Notes: a model not told the origin generated them from the letters alone. DNA of 64,000 nucleotides from Pyramidobacter porci (GCF_009695745.1 NZ_VUNH01000011.1:59463-123462), one strand, 5' to 3'; positions 8,192-17,534 are shown, counted from the stretch's first letter. Numbers and translations are program-made.

Positions 8192-8263
8192 ATACATGCC
8201 AAGCCGTCTGTGATACATTACGGGCAGACAGGAAAAAATTTGGCCGCGGGGAGGCTGAACGCG

Positions 8264-8917
8264 ATGAATCGAGCGTTTTCTATCGCCGAAGAGCATCCGC
8301 CCAGGGACGGCATGACGATCTCCACTGTGTCGGGCCTTCGGGCGGAGACGAAAGTTTCGTACTTTTCGCTGGGGAGGGGAACCGACGTCAGCGCCGAGAG
8401 CTATCCGACGGAGATGCTCTGCGTCGGCGCCGGCGGCACAGGGCGTTTTGCGCTCGGCGCCGGGGCGGACGGGAAAGAGGTCGAACTCGGCGAGGGCGAA
8501 GCGCTGGTCGTGCCCAAAGACACGCTCTGCGGGATCGCGGCGCGGGAAGGATTCGTTTACACGGAAGTGATTGCGAAAGGAGAATTGCAGATGAACGAAG
8601 CGGTCAAAGCGGGCGAAGTTTTCGCACTGGCGGATCTGGCGCCGTATGAAAAGGGCAGTATCGTCAACGTCGACGTGGTTTCCAACGAAGGATTCAAGTT
8701 CGTGGTCATGGCCTTCGACGAGGGCACCGCTCTTTCGCCGCACCGCGCGCCGGGCGACGCACTGATCTTCGCGCTGGAAGGCAAAGCCGTGATCGGCTAC
8801 GAGGGGCGGGAACACCCGATCGAGGCCGGCGAGAATTTCCGCTTCGCCGCAGGCGGCCTGCACAGCGTCACGGCGAACGGCAAGTTCAAGATGGCGCTGC
8901 TTTTGACCCTGAAGTAA
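8264..8917 (+). CDS. double-cupin domain protein
   Basis: Small beta-barrel protein of 217 residues with two cupin halves. The N-terminal half (about 1-105) contains the ELGEGEALVVPKDT segment. The C-terminal half (about 110-217) contains SPHRAPGDALIFALEG, with a metal-type histidine, and PIEAGENFRFAAGGLHSV. The C-terminal half resembles the single-domain cupins found beside redox genes in anaerobes. The start at 8264 follows GGGGAGG and discards a long spurious upstream opening. It is the first gene of an operon with a DUF2249 protein, FprA, ferredoxin and Hcp, pointing to a sensing or accessory role in nitrosative or oxidative stress. No enzymatic activity can be assigned. Confidence 0.82.
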   Translation: MNRAFSIAEEHPPRDGMTISTVSGLRAETKVSYFSLGRGTDVSAESYPTEMLCVGAGGTGRFALGAGADGKEVELGEGEALVVPKDTLCGIAAREGFVYTEVIAKGELQMNEAVKAGEVFALADLAPYEKGSIVNVDVVSNEGFKFVVMAFDEGTALSPHRAPGDALIFALEGKAVIGYEGREHPIEAGENFRFAAGGLHSVTANGKFKMALLLTLK

Positions 8918-8942
8918 AAAGCGCCGCGGGAGGAGGACGAAG

Positions 8943-9626
8943 ATGAGCTACGAAGCGTGGCGGGACAAGACGAACGGCTTCCGCAAAGTGGACGTGCGGC
9001 ATCTGCAGGGAAATTTCGCCGCCGGACTGATCCAGGCGGCGGCCCGGCTCGAGGTGGGCGAAGGGCTGGAGGTCGTGCAGACGTTCGAGCCCCATCCGCT
9101 GTACGCGGCTTTGGAGAACCTCGGCTTTGAACATCACACGGAACAGACCGCCGAGACGGAGTTCCACGTGTTTTTCTGCCGCACAGAGAAAAAGGAGGGC
9201 GAAGAAGCGCCGTTTCGGCCGCTGGCGCTCCTGAATTACCCGATGATCGACGAGAAGCTCGGCAAGATCGCCGTGGATTTCTGGGAGACCACCTGGCAGA
9301 GCCCCAGGCGGACGCTGCCGTACGAGACGCGGCTGCTCCTGTCCCTCGCCAACGCGGTCGGCGCCGGGAGGATGCGGCAGGCCTCCCGCGAGCTGGTCAA
9401 AGCCTATGTGCACGGCCTCGACTCCGCAGCGCTGGACGACGTCTTCGAGCTGCTGGCGTGGAATCAGGGCATCGGCTTTTTCAGCTCCGAGATCGGGCCG
9501 TCGCCGCTGTTTCAGGCCTACAAACTGATCAAGACGCAGGAAGGGCAGGGCAAGGAACGAAGCGAGATATGCCGCGCGCTGAAAGAGAAGTTCGGCGAAA
9601 AGAATCCCGAGATCGGCGTCATGTAA
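8943..9626 (+). CDS. DUF2249 and carboxymuconolactone-decarboxylase-like fusion protein
   Basis: A 227-residue protein with two parts. Residues 13-80 match DUF2249 (VDVRHLQGN, LEVVQTFEPHPLYAALENLGF), a TusA-like fold. Residues 95-227 resemble the AhpD/CMD helical fold (YETRLLLSLANAVGAGRMRQ, then ELLAWNQGIGFFSSEIGP). The CxxC redox pair of AhpD is absent, so peroxidase activity is unlikely. Genes with DUF2249 often sit with hemerythrin, NO reductase or Hcp genes, as here. The gene begins 25 bp after the cupin with a GGGAGGAGG site. Exact role unknown; an accessory role in the detoxification operon is inferred. Confidence 0.75.
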   Translation: MSYEAWRDKTNGFRKVDVRHLQGNFAAGLIQAAARLEVGEGLEVVQTFEPHPLYAALENLGFEHHTEQTAETEFHVFFCRTEKKEGEEAPFRPLALLNYPMIDEKLGKIAVDFWETTWQSPRRTLPYETRLLLSLANAVGAGRMRQASRELVKAYVHGLDSAALDDVFELLAWNQGIGFFSSEIGPSPLFQAYKLIKTQEGQGKERSEICRALKEKFGEKNPEIGVM

Positions 9627-9672
9627 GCGCCGTTTGCGGGCAGAACCCCGTTTTTAAGGAAAGGAGACGCGC

Positions 9673-10878
9673 GTGAGAAAACACGTCAAAAACAACGTAA
9701 GCTGGGTGGGGCACATCGACTGGGAGCTGGAGCGCTTTCACGGGGATGATTATTCCATCGTGAACGGTTCCAGCCAGAATGCCTATCTGATCGAGGAGGA
9801 GAAGACGGTCCTGATCGATACCGTATGGACGCCGCACCGCTTCGATTTCGTCGAGAATCTGAAAAAAGAAGTTGACCTGAAGAAGATCGATTTCATCGTC
9901 GCCAACCACGGCGAGTGCGATCACTCAGGCTCGCTGACGGCTCTGATGGATGAGATTCCGGACACGCCCATCTACTGCACGGCCAATGCGGTCAAGAGCA
10001 TCGAAGGGCAGTACGGCGCGCGCGGCTGGAACTTCCGCGTGGTGAAGACGGGCGACAGCGTCGATATCGGCAGCGGCAAGAAACTGATCTTCGTGGAGAT
10101 GCGCATGCTCCATTGGCCGGACTCCATGGCCACCTACCTGACCGGCGACAACATCCTCTTTTCCAACGACGCGTTCGGCCAGCATTATGCGGTGGAGGAA
10201 CTGTTCAACGACAAGGCGGATCAGTGTCTGCTGGACAAGGAATCCATGAAGTACTTCGCCAACATCCTCAATCCTTTTGCGGCAATCCTGGCCAAAAAGC
10301 TGGAAGAGATCGGCGCGCTGAACCTCCCGATCGAGATGATCGCCCCTTCCCATGGCGCGGTCTGGCGCCGGGATCCGCGGCAGATCGTCGCAAAATACGC
10401 GAAATGGGCGGGCGCGTATCGGGAAGATCAGGTCACGGTCGCATACGACACCATGTGGGAGGGCACCGCGAAGATCGCCCACAGGATCGCGGACGAAGTG
10501 CACCGGCAGAGTCCCGATACCGTGGTGAAAGTCTTCAACATCGCGAAGGCGGACAAGAACGAGGTCATGACGGAAGTCTTCCGCTCGAAAGCCATCGCCG
10601 TCGGCTCTCCGACGGTGTCGGGCGGCATCCTTTCGAGCGTGGCGGGCTGGCTGGAATTTCTCAGACAGCTGAAGTTCAGGAACAAGAAGGCCGCGGCTTT
10701 CGGATGCTACGGCTGGAGCGGCGAGTCCGTCAAAGTTCTGCGGGAGCGCCTGAAAGACGCGGGCTTTGACGTGATCGATGAAAACGTGCGCTCTCTTTGG
10801 AATCCCGGAGAGGAAGATTTCGCCGCCGTTCCCGCTCTGGCGGAAAAGCTTCTTGGGGGACCGGCGGCACAAGCGTAA
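9673..10878 (+). CDS. fprA: flavodiiron protein FprA (O2/NO reductase)
   Basis: Reduces oxygen to water or NO to N2O with electrons from rubredoxin or ferredoxin, protecting anaerobes. The 401-residue protein has the N-terminal beta-lactamase-like diiron domain with the HGECDHSG ligand motif (HxExDH) and a distal IAPSHGAVWR histidine. The C-terminal flavodoxin domain (from about residue 255) has the FMN loop AVGSPTVSGGILSSV. It starts at GTG 9673 after AAGGAGAC. No rubredoxin domain is fused; the ferredoxin gene immediately downstream is a likely electron donor, which is inference. Third gene of the stress operon. Confidence 0.95.
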   Translation: MRKHVKNNVSWVGHIDWELERFHGDDYSIVNGSSQNAYLIEEEKTVLIDTVWTPHRFDFVENLKKEVDLKKIDFIVANHGECDHSGSLTALMDEIPDTPIYCTANAVKSIEGQYGARGWNFRVVKTGDSVDIGSGKKLIFVEMRMLHWPDSMATYLTGDNILFSNDAFGQHYAVEELFNDKADQCLLDKESMKYFANILNPFAAILAKKLEEIGALNLPIEMIAPSHGAVWRRDPRQIVAKYAKWAGAYREDQVTVAYDTMWEGTAKIAHRIADEVHRQSPDTVVKVFNIAKADKNEVMTEVFRSKAIAVGSPTVSGGILSSVAGWLEFLRQLKFRNKKAAAFGCYGWSGESVKVLRERLKDAGFDVIDENVRSLWNPGEEDFAAVPALAEKLLGGPAAQA

Positions 10879-10927
10879 AAGGGATTTCGAAGTATCACGG
10901 GGAAAAAACGAAAAGGGGGATTTGAAA

Positions 10928-11113
10928 ATGAAGTACGTTGTGAACGAGAATTGTATCGGCTGCGGGCTGTGCGCGTCGACCTGCCCCGAGGTCTTTTCCA
11001 TGACCGACGCGGGCGTCGCCGCGGCGATCGCGGAAGAAGTGGCGGAAGAGAACCGCGGCAGCGCGGCGGAAGCGCGCGAAAACTGTCCGGTCGGCGCGAT
11101 CGAGGAGGTCTGA
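10928..11113 (+). CDS. single-cluster [4Fe-4S] ferredoxin
   Basis: A 61-residue ferredoxin with one cluster motif, [13 protein letters not shown], and the distant ENCPVGAI cysteine, as in Thermotoga and Desulfovibrio ferredoxin I. The intervening region lacks a second CxxCxxC, so it carries one cluster. Start ATG at 10928 has AAAGGGGG upstream. It sits between fprA and hcp, with the hcp start only 2 bp after its stop, so it is translationally close to hcp and probably donates electrons to FprA, Hcp or both. Confidence 0.95.
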   Translation: MKYVVNENCIGCGLCASTCPEVFSMTDAGVAAAIAEEVAEENRGSAAEARENCPVGAIEEV

Positions 11114-11115
11114 CG

Positions 11116-12750
11116 ATGGAGCGTAAAATGTTCTGCTACCAGTGTCAGGAAACCGCGGGGGGAAAGGGCTGCACCGTTTGCGGCGTATGCGGGAAGAAAC
11201 CCGACGTGGCAGCCATGCAGGACCTTCTGATCTCCGTGACGAAAGGGCTCTCCTGCGTCGCGGACCGGCTTCGCCGCGAGGGACGGCGCGTCGGCAAAGA
11301 GGTGAACCATCTCGTGACGATGAACCTCTTCGTGACGATCACGAACGCGAACTTCGACCGTCAGGCGATCATCGAAAGAATCCGGGAAACGCTGGACGTG
11401 AAACAGAAACTCCTGAGTCAGACGGAAAACGTGTCGGGACTGCCTCACGCGGCGCTCTGGAACGGCGACGTCGGCGAATTCGACGCTGAGGCCGCCGCAG
11501 TCGGCGTGCTCGCCACCGAGGACGAGGACATCCGCAGCCTGCGGGAACTGATCACGTACGGCCTCAAGGGACTGGCGGCCTATTCCAAGCACGCGAACGC
11601 GCTCCTGCAGGACAACGAAGACGTGGACGCCTTCATCCAGCGCGCGCTGGCCAAGACGCTGGACGACAGCCTGACGGTGAACGACCTTGTGGCGCTGACC
11701 CTCGAGACCGGAAAGTACGGGGTCGACGGCATGGCGCTTCTCGACAAGGCCAACACCGAGGCTTACGGCCATCCGGAGATCACGACGGTCGACATCGGCG
11801 TGCGGAAAAATCCCGGCATCCTGATCTCCGGCCACGATCTGAGAGATCTCGAAATGCTGCTGGAACAGACGGCGGGGACGGGCGTGGACGTGTACACGCA
11901 CTCCGAGATGCTTCCCGCCCATTACTATCCCGCGTTCAAGAAATACCCGCACTTTGCCGGCAACTACGGCAACGCCTGGTGGAAACAGAAAGAGGAGTTC
12001 GAGAAATTCCGCGGCCCCGTTCTGATGACGACGAACTGCGTCGTGCCGCCCGCGGACAGCTACAAAGACCGCCTCTGGACGACCGGCGCCACGGGCGTTC
12101 CCGGCTGCAGACACATCGGCGGCGCCTACGGCGAGACCAAGGACTTTTCGGCGCTCATCGAACAGGCGAAAAAGTGCCCTCCGCCCGAGGAGATCGAAAC
12201 GGGCCGCATCGTCGGCGGCTTCGCGCACGAACAGGTGTTCGCGCTCGCCGATAAAGTCGTGGACGCGGTCAGATCCGGCGCGATCAGGAAGTTTGTGGTC
12301 ATGGCGGGCTGCGACGGACGGATGAAGTCCAGAGAGTACTATACGGAGTTCGCCAAAAAACTCCCCAAGGACGTGGTGATCCTGACCGCCGGATGCGCCA
12401 AGTACAAATACAACAAGCTGGACCTGGGAGACATCGGCGGCATCCCGAGAGTTCTGGACGCCGGTCAGTGCAACGATTCCTACTCGCTGGCGCTGATCGC
12501 CCTGAAGCTGAAGGAGATCTTCGGGCTGAACGACGTCAACGACCTGCCGCTGGCGTTCAACATCGCCTGGTACGAGCAGAAAGCCGTCATCGTCCTGCTG
12601 GCGCTGCTGTATTTGGGCGTCAAGAACATCCATCTGGGGCCGACGCTCCCGGCGTTCCTGTCGCCGAACGTGGCCGGCGTGCTGGTCAAGAATTTCGGCA
12701 TCGCAGGCATCGGCACGGTGGACGACGATCTGAAGCTGTTTTTCGGTTAA
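11116..12750 (+). CDS. hcp: hydroxylamine reductase / hybrid cluster protein
   Basis: Hcp carries a [4Fe-4S] cluster and a hybrid Fe-S-O cluster; it reduces hydroxylamine in vitro and acts as an NO reductase in vivo. The 544-residue length fits the short, strict-anaerobe class. N-terminal cysteines are C7, C10, C19, C22 and C25 in the [19 protein letters not shown] region. Hybrid-cluster ligands are visible in the [34 protein letters not shown] and [16 protein letters not shown] regions. The start is 2 bp after the ferredoxin stop with GAGGAGG inside the ferredoxin gene. Last gene of the operon, followed by a terminator. Confidence 0.97.
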   Translation: MERKMFCYQCQETAGGKGCTVCGVCGKKPDVAAMQDLLISVTKGLSCVADRLRREGRRVGKEVNHLVTMNLFVTITNANFDRQAIIERIRETLDVKQKLLSQTENVSGLPHAALWNGDVGEFDAEAAAVGVLATEDEDIRSLRELITYGLKGLAAYSKHANALLQDNEDVDAFIQRALAKTLDDSLTVNDLVALTLETGKYGVDGMALLDKANTEAYGHPEITTVDIGVRKNPGILISGHDLRDLEMLLEQTAGTGVDVYTHSEMLPAHYYPAFKKYPHFAGNYGNAWWKQKEEFEKFRGPVLMTTNCVVPPADSYKDRLWTTGATGVPGCRHIGGAYGETKDFSALIEQAKKCPPPEEIETGRIVGGFAHEQVFALADKVVDAVRSGAIRKFVVMAGCDGRMKSREYYTEFAKKLPKDVVILTAGCAKYKYNKLDLGDIGGIPRVLDAGQCNDSYSLALIALKLKEIFGLNDVNDLPLAFNIAWYEQKAVIVLLALLYLGVKNIHLGPTLPAFLSPNVAGVLVKNFGIAGIGTVDDDLKLFFG

Positions 12751-12802
12751 GAGGCGAAAAGCGGCGTAAGGACGAACCCAGGACGCACGGCCTTGTTCCG
12801 TG

Positions 12803-12863
12803 AAAAGTCGGCACGAAAGTCATCTGAAAAGCAAGATGAGGATCGTGCCGGCTTTTCTTTTTT
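12803..12863 (+). terminator. terminator of the cupin-Hcp operon
   Basis: The arms AAAAGTCGGCACGA (12803-12816) and TCGTGCCGGCTTTT (12843-12856) pair and are followed by a T-rich tail. The rest of the 12751-13121 interval holds only an AT-rich stretch near 12940-12975 that may contain the promoter of the next gene. Confidence 0.8.
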
Positions 12864-13121
12864 GTCGCCAGTTGCCGAAAATGGCTGCTTTCAGCTTTCA
12901 ATGAAAGACGGTTCGAGTGCGCTTGAAGTTTCTTCTTGAAGGGGAAGAGAGTAAAATAATATAAACAGAACGAGTTTTTCTGTTTGGAAAAAGATGTCGC
13001 GGGGCGTTCGCCCAATGGACTTTCATGTGCGGTTCACGGCCAAGGGGAGGCCAGGCGGGCCATTTGGATTGGCGGGGGAGTTCAAAATGAGGAAAAACAA
13101 GATCGACAAGGAGGGGGCAAC

Positions 13122-14246
13122 ATGTCGGAAATCAAACTGAGCGCGAAAAAACTTGGATTTGGGCTGATGCGGCTGCCGAAAAACGGCGAAGCGATCGACG
13201 TCGAACAGGTAAAAAAGATGGTCGACCTCTTCATGGCGGCCGGCTTTACGTATTTCGACACGGCCTGGGCTTATCCCGGCTCGGAAGACGCGATCCGTCA
13301 GGCGCTCGTCGAACGCTATCCGCGCGAAAAGTTCACGCTCGCCACGAAAAACGCCGCATGGATAAACTGCCAAAGCCGGGAAGACGCCGTCGGCCAGTTC
13401 GAGACATCGCTGAAACAGACCGGCGCCGGTTATTTTGACTTTTATCTGCTCCACAACCTCGGCGAGGGCAGAACCCATTTCTTCGACGACTTCGACATGT
13501 GGAGCTTCGTGCAGGAGAAGAAAGCGGAAGGAAAAATCAGGCACGTCGGCTTCTCCTTCCATTCCACGCCGGAGGAGCTGGACGCTATTTTGAAAGCCCA
13601 TCCCGAAGCGGAATTCGTACAGCTGCAGATCAACTACGCCGATTGGGAGAATCCTCGCATTCAGTCGCGGGCCTGTTACGAGACGGCCAGAAAACACGGG
13701 AAGCCCGTCGTCATCATGGAGCCCGTCAAAGGCGGTCTTTTGGCCAGCCCGCCGGAATCCGTCGAGCGCGTGTTCAAAAACGCCGATGCCCAGGCTTCCT
13801 GCGCTTCGTGGGCCATCCGCTTCGCCGCCAGCCTGGACGGAGTGATCGCCGTGCTGTCCGGCATGAGCAGCGTGGAGCAGATGAAGGACAACCTTTCCTA
13901 CATGACGGATTTCAGGCCGCTGACGGAGGCCGAGCGGCGCGTCGTCGCAAAAGCGCGGGAAACGCTGGACGCCTTGCCGATGATCCCCTGCACGAGCTGC
14001 AACTACTGCGCGGAAGTGTGCCCGCAGAACATCGGCATTTCCGGTTCCTTCACGGCGCTGAATCTATTGAACATCTACGGCAACTACAATTACGCCGAAG
14101 GCCAGGAGAAATGGCTCGTGGAACGCCACGGCAAAGCCCGCGCCAACGAATGCATTCAGTGCAGCAGCTGCGAGCAGGTCTGCCCTCAGCACATCAAAAT
14201 CCGCGACAACCTCGTGAAGGTCGTGGAAGCTTTTCACATGGCCTGA
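13122..14246 (+). CDS. aldo/keto reductase with C-terminal ferredoxin domain
   Basis: Residues 1-280 form an AKR TIM barrel: GFGLMRLP start, the D-A-Y segment FDTAWAYPGSE, VGFSFHSTPEEL and the QLQINYADW strand. The C-terminal 100 residues contain two cysteine clusters, CTSCNYCAEVCP and CIQCSSCEQVCP, typical of the Fe-S AKR subgroup common in anaerobes (374 residues in total). These enzymes are thought to reduce carbonyls with ferredoxin-linked electrons; the substrate here is unknown. The start at 13122 has AAGGAGGGGG upstream; a longer in-frame opening to 12984 lacks family similarity. Single-gene unit ending just before the tRNA. Confidence 0.92.
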   Translation: MSEIKLSAKKLGFGLMRLPKNGEAIDVEQVKKMVDLFMAAGFTYFDTAWAYPGSEDAIRQALVERYPREKFTLATKNAAWINCQSREDAVGQFETSLKQTGAGYFDFYLLHNLGEGRTHFFDDFDMWSFVQEKKAEGKIRHVGFSFHSTPEELDAILKAHPEAEFVQLQINYADWENPRIQSRACYETARKHGKPVVIMEPVKGGLLASPPESVERVFKNADAQASCASWAIRFAASLDGVIAVLSGMSSVEQMKDNLSYMTDFRPLTEAERRVVAKARETLDALPMIPCTSCNYCAEVCPQNIGISGSFTALNLLNIYGNYNYAEGQEKWLVERHGKARANECIQCSSCEQVCPQHIKIRDNLVKVVEAFHMA

Positions 14247-14293
14247 TGCACGGGGGCGAGTCGCCTGCGGAAAAATTGCTCAGAATCGCCATC

Positions 14294-14322
14294 TTGCGAA
14301 CGTCAGCGCTTTAGCGTATAAT
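14294..14322 (+). promoter_or_regulatory. promoter of tRNA-Gly
   Basis: TTGCGA (14294-14299), a 17-bp spacer and a consensus TATAAT (14317-14322) lie directly ahead of the tRNA. Confidence 0.8.
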
Positions 14323-14333
14323 AGCCACGTTTT

Positions 14334-14409
14334 GCGGGTGTAGCTCAGTTGGTAGAGCATCAGCTTCCCAAGCTGAGGGTCGCGGGTTCGAGCCTCGTCA
14401 CCCGCTCCA
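14334..14409 (+). tRNA. tRNA-Gly (anticodon CCC)
   Basis: A full cloverleaf is visible: 7-bp acceptor GCGGGTG/CACCCGC, D arm with AGTTGGTAGA, anticodon stem CAGC/GCTG with loop TTCCCAA giving anticodon CCC, GGTTCGAGCC T arm, discriminator T and an encoded CCA. It reads GGG glycine codons. Confidence 0.95.
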
Positions 14410-14433
14410 ATTTTAACGAGAACGGCTGAACGA

Positions 14434-14481
14434 ACAAAAGAGAGCAGGGGCTTTTGAAAAAGAGCCCTCGCTCTCTTTTGT
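14434..14481 (+). terminator. terminator after tRNA-Gly
   Basis: A long hairpin (ACAAAAGAGAGC and CTCTCTTTTGT arms, with a GGGGCTTTT/AAGAGCCC inner stem) ends in TTTTGTGT. Confidence 0.65.
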
Positions 14482-14775
14482 GTACCTTGCGGTCGAAATC
14501 GTCGTGTATCCTGAAAAGTGGACGCCGCATTTCGAAAAAGCGAGGCCGGCCGCCGAAGAAAGACGGCGGCATTCGAAAAGTTGATGCTGGTTCTCAATAA
14601 AACGGCTTGACTGTGAACGTTCAGCGCCCCGAAGGAGTCCAGCGCTCAGGATTCTCTCGGCGGCTGCGCAATCTGCGTGACTCGCTTTGCGTTCTCCCTG
14701 GACGTTCTTGTTGTTCAGCGTTTCGATCAGGAAAGAGAATGAATTGTGGATGGCGCAAGAACATAAAAGTCCATT
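14482..14775. other. non-coding interval without recognisable gene
   Basis: No supported open frame, RNA or repeat is seen in this stretch. One minus-strand run (about 14590-14740) is open for roughly 50 codons but has no start, ribosome site or family likeness. Confidence 0.5.
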
Positions 14776-14807
14776 TTAAATGATGATCATCTTAAATGAT
14801 GATCATC
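14776..14807. repeat. tandem 16-bp repeat with internal palindromes upstream of the V-ATPase operon
   Basis: The unit TTAAATGATGATCATC occurs twice back to back (14776-14791 and 14792-14807), each containing the palindrome GATGATCATC. The region is AT-rich and lies 130 bp ahead of the operon promoter. The spacing resembles a regulator binding array. Fur-like sites also use repeated NATNAT hexamers, but no specific protein can be named. Confidence 0.6.
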
Positions 14808-14939
14808 GTTTTTGAGATCTATATTATTGGTGAATGAACTAATTGAGCAAATCATTGCTTATTACTCAAAGGCTATAAAACTGCGACTTTTTCCATGAAA
14901 ATTGAATATGGAAACCTTTCAATTCTAAATTTGTGATTA

Positions 14940-14968
14940 TTGACACATCATGCATGAAAACCTAAAAT
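14940..14968 (+). promoter_or_regulatory. promoter of the V-ATPase operon
   Basis: A consensus TTGACA (14940-14945), a 17-bp spacer and TAAAAT (14963-14968). A leader of nearly 190 bases follows before the first gene. It contains a GGGCCT...AGGCCC stem near 14980-15007 but no riboswitch I recognise. Confidence 0.75.
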
Positions 14969-15161
14969 TATAAGAACTTGGGCCTGCGTGAATGCACCGC
15001 AAGGCCCCTGTATCTTGCCGTACCGCGCGGGGATGCAACGGCGATAATCTTTTTCTGGCAGGGTGCCGTGCTTTATTCAGGCAAAACGGCAAATTTAAAT
15101 TTGGCAATGACTGCGATGTTCCGCAGTATTCCGTGACTGAAAAAACGAAGGAGGTGAACGC

Positions 15162-15494
15162 ATGTCTACCAATCTGACCGACGAGATCAGGAGCGTCGAA
15201 GCGGCGGCGGCCCAAAAAGTGGCCGGCGCCAAAGCGGAAGCTCAGGATCTGGTTATCAAGACTCGCAACTCAGCGGCCCTTCGTGTTAAAGAGGCCAAGC
15301 AGGCCCATTTTCGCGAGTACCGCTCCCGCCTTGCTCAGGTAGAAGCGGAAGCGGCCGAAACCGCCGCTCGGACGGTGGAACAGGGCAAGACCGAGGCTCG
15401 GCAGTTTGTCGAGGCTCACGAAGATGCGGTAAAGAAAACGGCTCAATGGTTAGCCGAAGAGGTGGTGTCTCAGTATGGCCGTTGCTCGCGTTAA
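15162..15494 (+). CDS. ntpF: V-type ATP synthase subunit H (peripheral stalk, G/NtpF-like)
   Basis: A 110-residue, alanine- and glutamate-rich protein that should be almost entirely alpha-helical coiled coil (EIRSVEAAAAQKVAGAKAEA and on). This fits the EG-heterodimer peripheral stalk subunit of V/A-type ATPases. Position as first gene of the operon and overlap with the subunit I gene (start at 15475) support this. Sequence conservation in this family is low, so the call rests mainly on coiled-coil character and synteny. A GGAGGTGA site precedes the ATG. Confidence 0.8.
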   Translation: MSTNLTDEIRSVEAAAAQKVAGAKAEAQDLVIKTRNSAALRVKEAKQAHFREYRSRLAQVEAEAAETAARTVEQGKTEARQFVEAHEDAVKKTAQWLAEEVVSQYGRCSR

Positions 15495-17484
15495 AAAAAT
15501 CGAACTGTACGTGCACCGCACGGCCGTCGAAGAAGTGCTGTCGGTGCTTCAGGAGCGTGGGATCACTGAGATCGCCGCTGCTGAAAGGAACGCTGCCGAA
15601 GAGCCTTCCGCCCGTCCGGCGCGAAGCGGCGGGGATTACGCGGCCGCCCTGAACGACGTGAATTACCTCGTCCGTTATCTTGCGCCTTACTATAAAGATC
15701 CCGTCGGGACGCTGGGGCGGATACTGGGCGAACGCGACGACGTCAGCGTGGAAAAGCTGGCCGCATTGGCCGAAAAAGTCGACGCCGGCAATCTGGCGGC
15801 GGAAGTCCGCAAGCGCGAACGCCGCCTGACGGAGCTTCGATCCGACGTACAGCAGGTCAAAAGTTTGCAGCAGACCTTGGCGGCGGTGAAAAGCTTTAAG
15901 CCGCCTCTGTCCATGGTGACGGAAGGCACGCGGCTGGTCGCCGGATTTTTGGGCGCCGGGCGCGCCGAGAACCTGCTGGAATGGAAAGACGCGGTGGAGG
16001 AAGCTTTCGGCGCCGACGCGGAGTGCCTCGTCTCGGTTCCTTCCCAGGGAAGCCGCGATCCCGCCTGGGGCAGCGTGTTCTACCTGCGCTCGTTCGAGGA
16101 CAAACTTTCGGAGCTTTGCCTGAAACACAGCGTCGCGAAGATCGATCTGCCTTCTTCGCTGACGGGGACCGTCGCCGAAGAGCAGAAAAAACTTTCGGAC
16201 CGGCTGGCCGCTCTCGGGCAGGAAGAGAAGTATTTCGTCAACTGGCTTCAGTCCTTTGCCGACGCGCATATGGACGAGATCCGCCGCCTCGGCGATTACC
16301 TGACGATCATGAAGACGCGCCAGGACGCCGAGGACGAGAGCGAGCGCACCGAGCAGGTCGTCCTGCTTCGCGGCTGGGTCCCCGACAGCAAAGCCGCGGA
16401 ACTCAAACAGATCCTCGCTCCGCACGAAAAGGACGTGGATCTGCGGCTTTCGGATCCGGCGGAGGACGACGATCCGCCGATCGTGCTGGAGAACAGGAAC
16501 TGCGCGAAACCGTTCGAGATGCTGACCATGCTGTACGGCGCGCCCGTGTACGGTTCGGTCGATCCGTCGTTCCCGATGATGCCGTTTTTCCTGCTGTTCT
16601 TCGGCATGTGCTATGCCGACGCCGGCTACGGCATTGTGATCACGGCCATCGCCGTGTACTTCCTCAAAAAGTATCGGAAAATGCCCGACGGCATCAAGCG
16701 GGCCCTGACCCTCGTGAAATATTGCGGTATTGCCACAGTCATCTATGGCGCCGTTACAGGCAGCTGGATGGGCGACATGATCGACGCCTTTCCCTTCCTG
16801 GGCTTCCTGCGCCCGGCGAAGAATCTGGTGACGCTGCTCGAACCCATGAAGGATCCCATGCTGCTGCTGGGGATTTCGCTGGCGCTGGGCATCGTCCACA
16901 TCTATTACGGCATTCTGCTTGCCGCTTACGCCAATGTCAGGGAACGTCGCTGGTTCGCCGCCTGCGCCGACCAGGGCGGCTGGCTGCTGCTCCTGACGGG
17001 GCTGTTGATCTTCGGCGTCGGCGCCTTTGCGGCGCCCCGGGTCGAGCCGTTGGGTAAAAACATGGCGATCGCCGGCGCCCTGGTTTTGGTCCTGACGCAG
17101 GGGCGAGAAAAGAAGGGCATTGTCGGCAAGTTCGTTTCCGGCGTGCTGAGCCTGTACAACGTCACCAGCTATCTGGGCGACGTGCTCAGCTACAGCCGCC
17201 TGCTCGCCCTGGGGCTGGTCGGCGGCGCCGTGGCGATGATCATCAACCTGATGTCCAAGCTCTGCGGCGGCACCGCTTACGTGGGCTGGATCCTGGCGCT
17301 GCTGATCTTCTTCGGCGGCCATGTTTTCAGCATGGTGATCAACATCCTGGGCGCGTTCGTCCACCCGCTGCGACTGCAGTACGTGGAATTTTTCGGCAAG
17401 TTTTACAGCAGCGGCGGGACGGCGTTCGAACCCTTCTGCTACAGATCGGACTATGTCAACGTGACTGGCCGCAAGGACGCTTAG
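15475..17484 (+). CDS. ntpI: V-type ATP synthase subunit I (a subunit)
   Basis: Stator subunit providing the ion half-channels next to the c ring. The 669-residue protein has a cytoplasmic coiled-coil N-half (to about 340) and a membrane C-half of about seven helices, including PMMPFFLLFFGMCYADAGYG, a family hallmark, and the LGDVLSYSRLLALGL helix that holds the conserved arginine. The start overlaps subunit H by 20 bp in another frame, consistent with coupled translation. A long antisense frame across this gene is a GC-bias artefact. Confidence 0.96.
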   Translation: MAVARVKKIELYVHRTAVEEVLSVLQERGITEIAAAERNAAEEPSARPARSGGDYAAALNDVNYLVRYLAPYYKDPVGTLGRILGERDDVSVEKLAALAEKVDAGNLAAEVRKRERRLTELRSDVQQVKSLQQTLAAVKSFKPPLSMVTEGTRLVAGFLGAGRAENLLEWKDAVEEAFGADAECLVSVPSQGSRDPAWGSVFYLRSFEDKLSELCLKHSVAKIDLPSSLTGTVAEEQKKLSDRLAALGQEEKYFVNWLQSFADAHMDEIRRLGDYLTIMKTRQDAEDESERTEQVVLLRGWVPDSKAAELKQILAPHEKDVDLRLSDPAEDDDPPIVLENRNCAKPFEMLTMLYGAPVYGSVDPSFPMMPFFLLFFGMCYADAGYGIVITAIAVYFLKKYRKMPDGIKRALTLVKYCGIATVIYGAVTGSWMGDMIDAFPFLGFLRPAKNLVTLLEPMKDPMLLLGISLALGIVHIYYGILLAAYANVRERRWFAACADQGGWLLLLTGLLIFGVGAFAAPRVEPLGKNMAIAGALVLVLTQGREKKGIVGKFVSGVLSLYNVTSYLGDVLSYSRLLALGLVGGAVAMIINLMSKLCGGTAYVGWILALLIFFGGHVFSMVINILGAFVHPLRLQYVEFFGKFYSSGGTAFEPFCYRSDYVNVTGRKDA

Positions 17485-17534
17485 TCCCTGCGTTGGTTGA
17501 AAATTACCCAAACCTTTGAGGGGAGTGTCGTTTT

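Noticed and set aside
6929..8263. long N-terminal extension of the cupin frame
   Set aside because: The extension is antisense to FMN reductase and ferritin; the ATG at 8264 has the ribosome site and cupin homology starts there.
9925..12633. 902-codon open frame on the minus strand
   Set aside because: It lies antisense to fprA, ferredoxin and hcp; its arginine/histidine-rich low-complexity translation reflects GC bias and has no family likeness.
15286..17511. 741-codon minus-strand open frame
   Set aside because: Antisense shadow of the V-ATPase subunit I gene, with no ribosome site and no recognisable domain.
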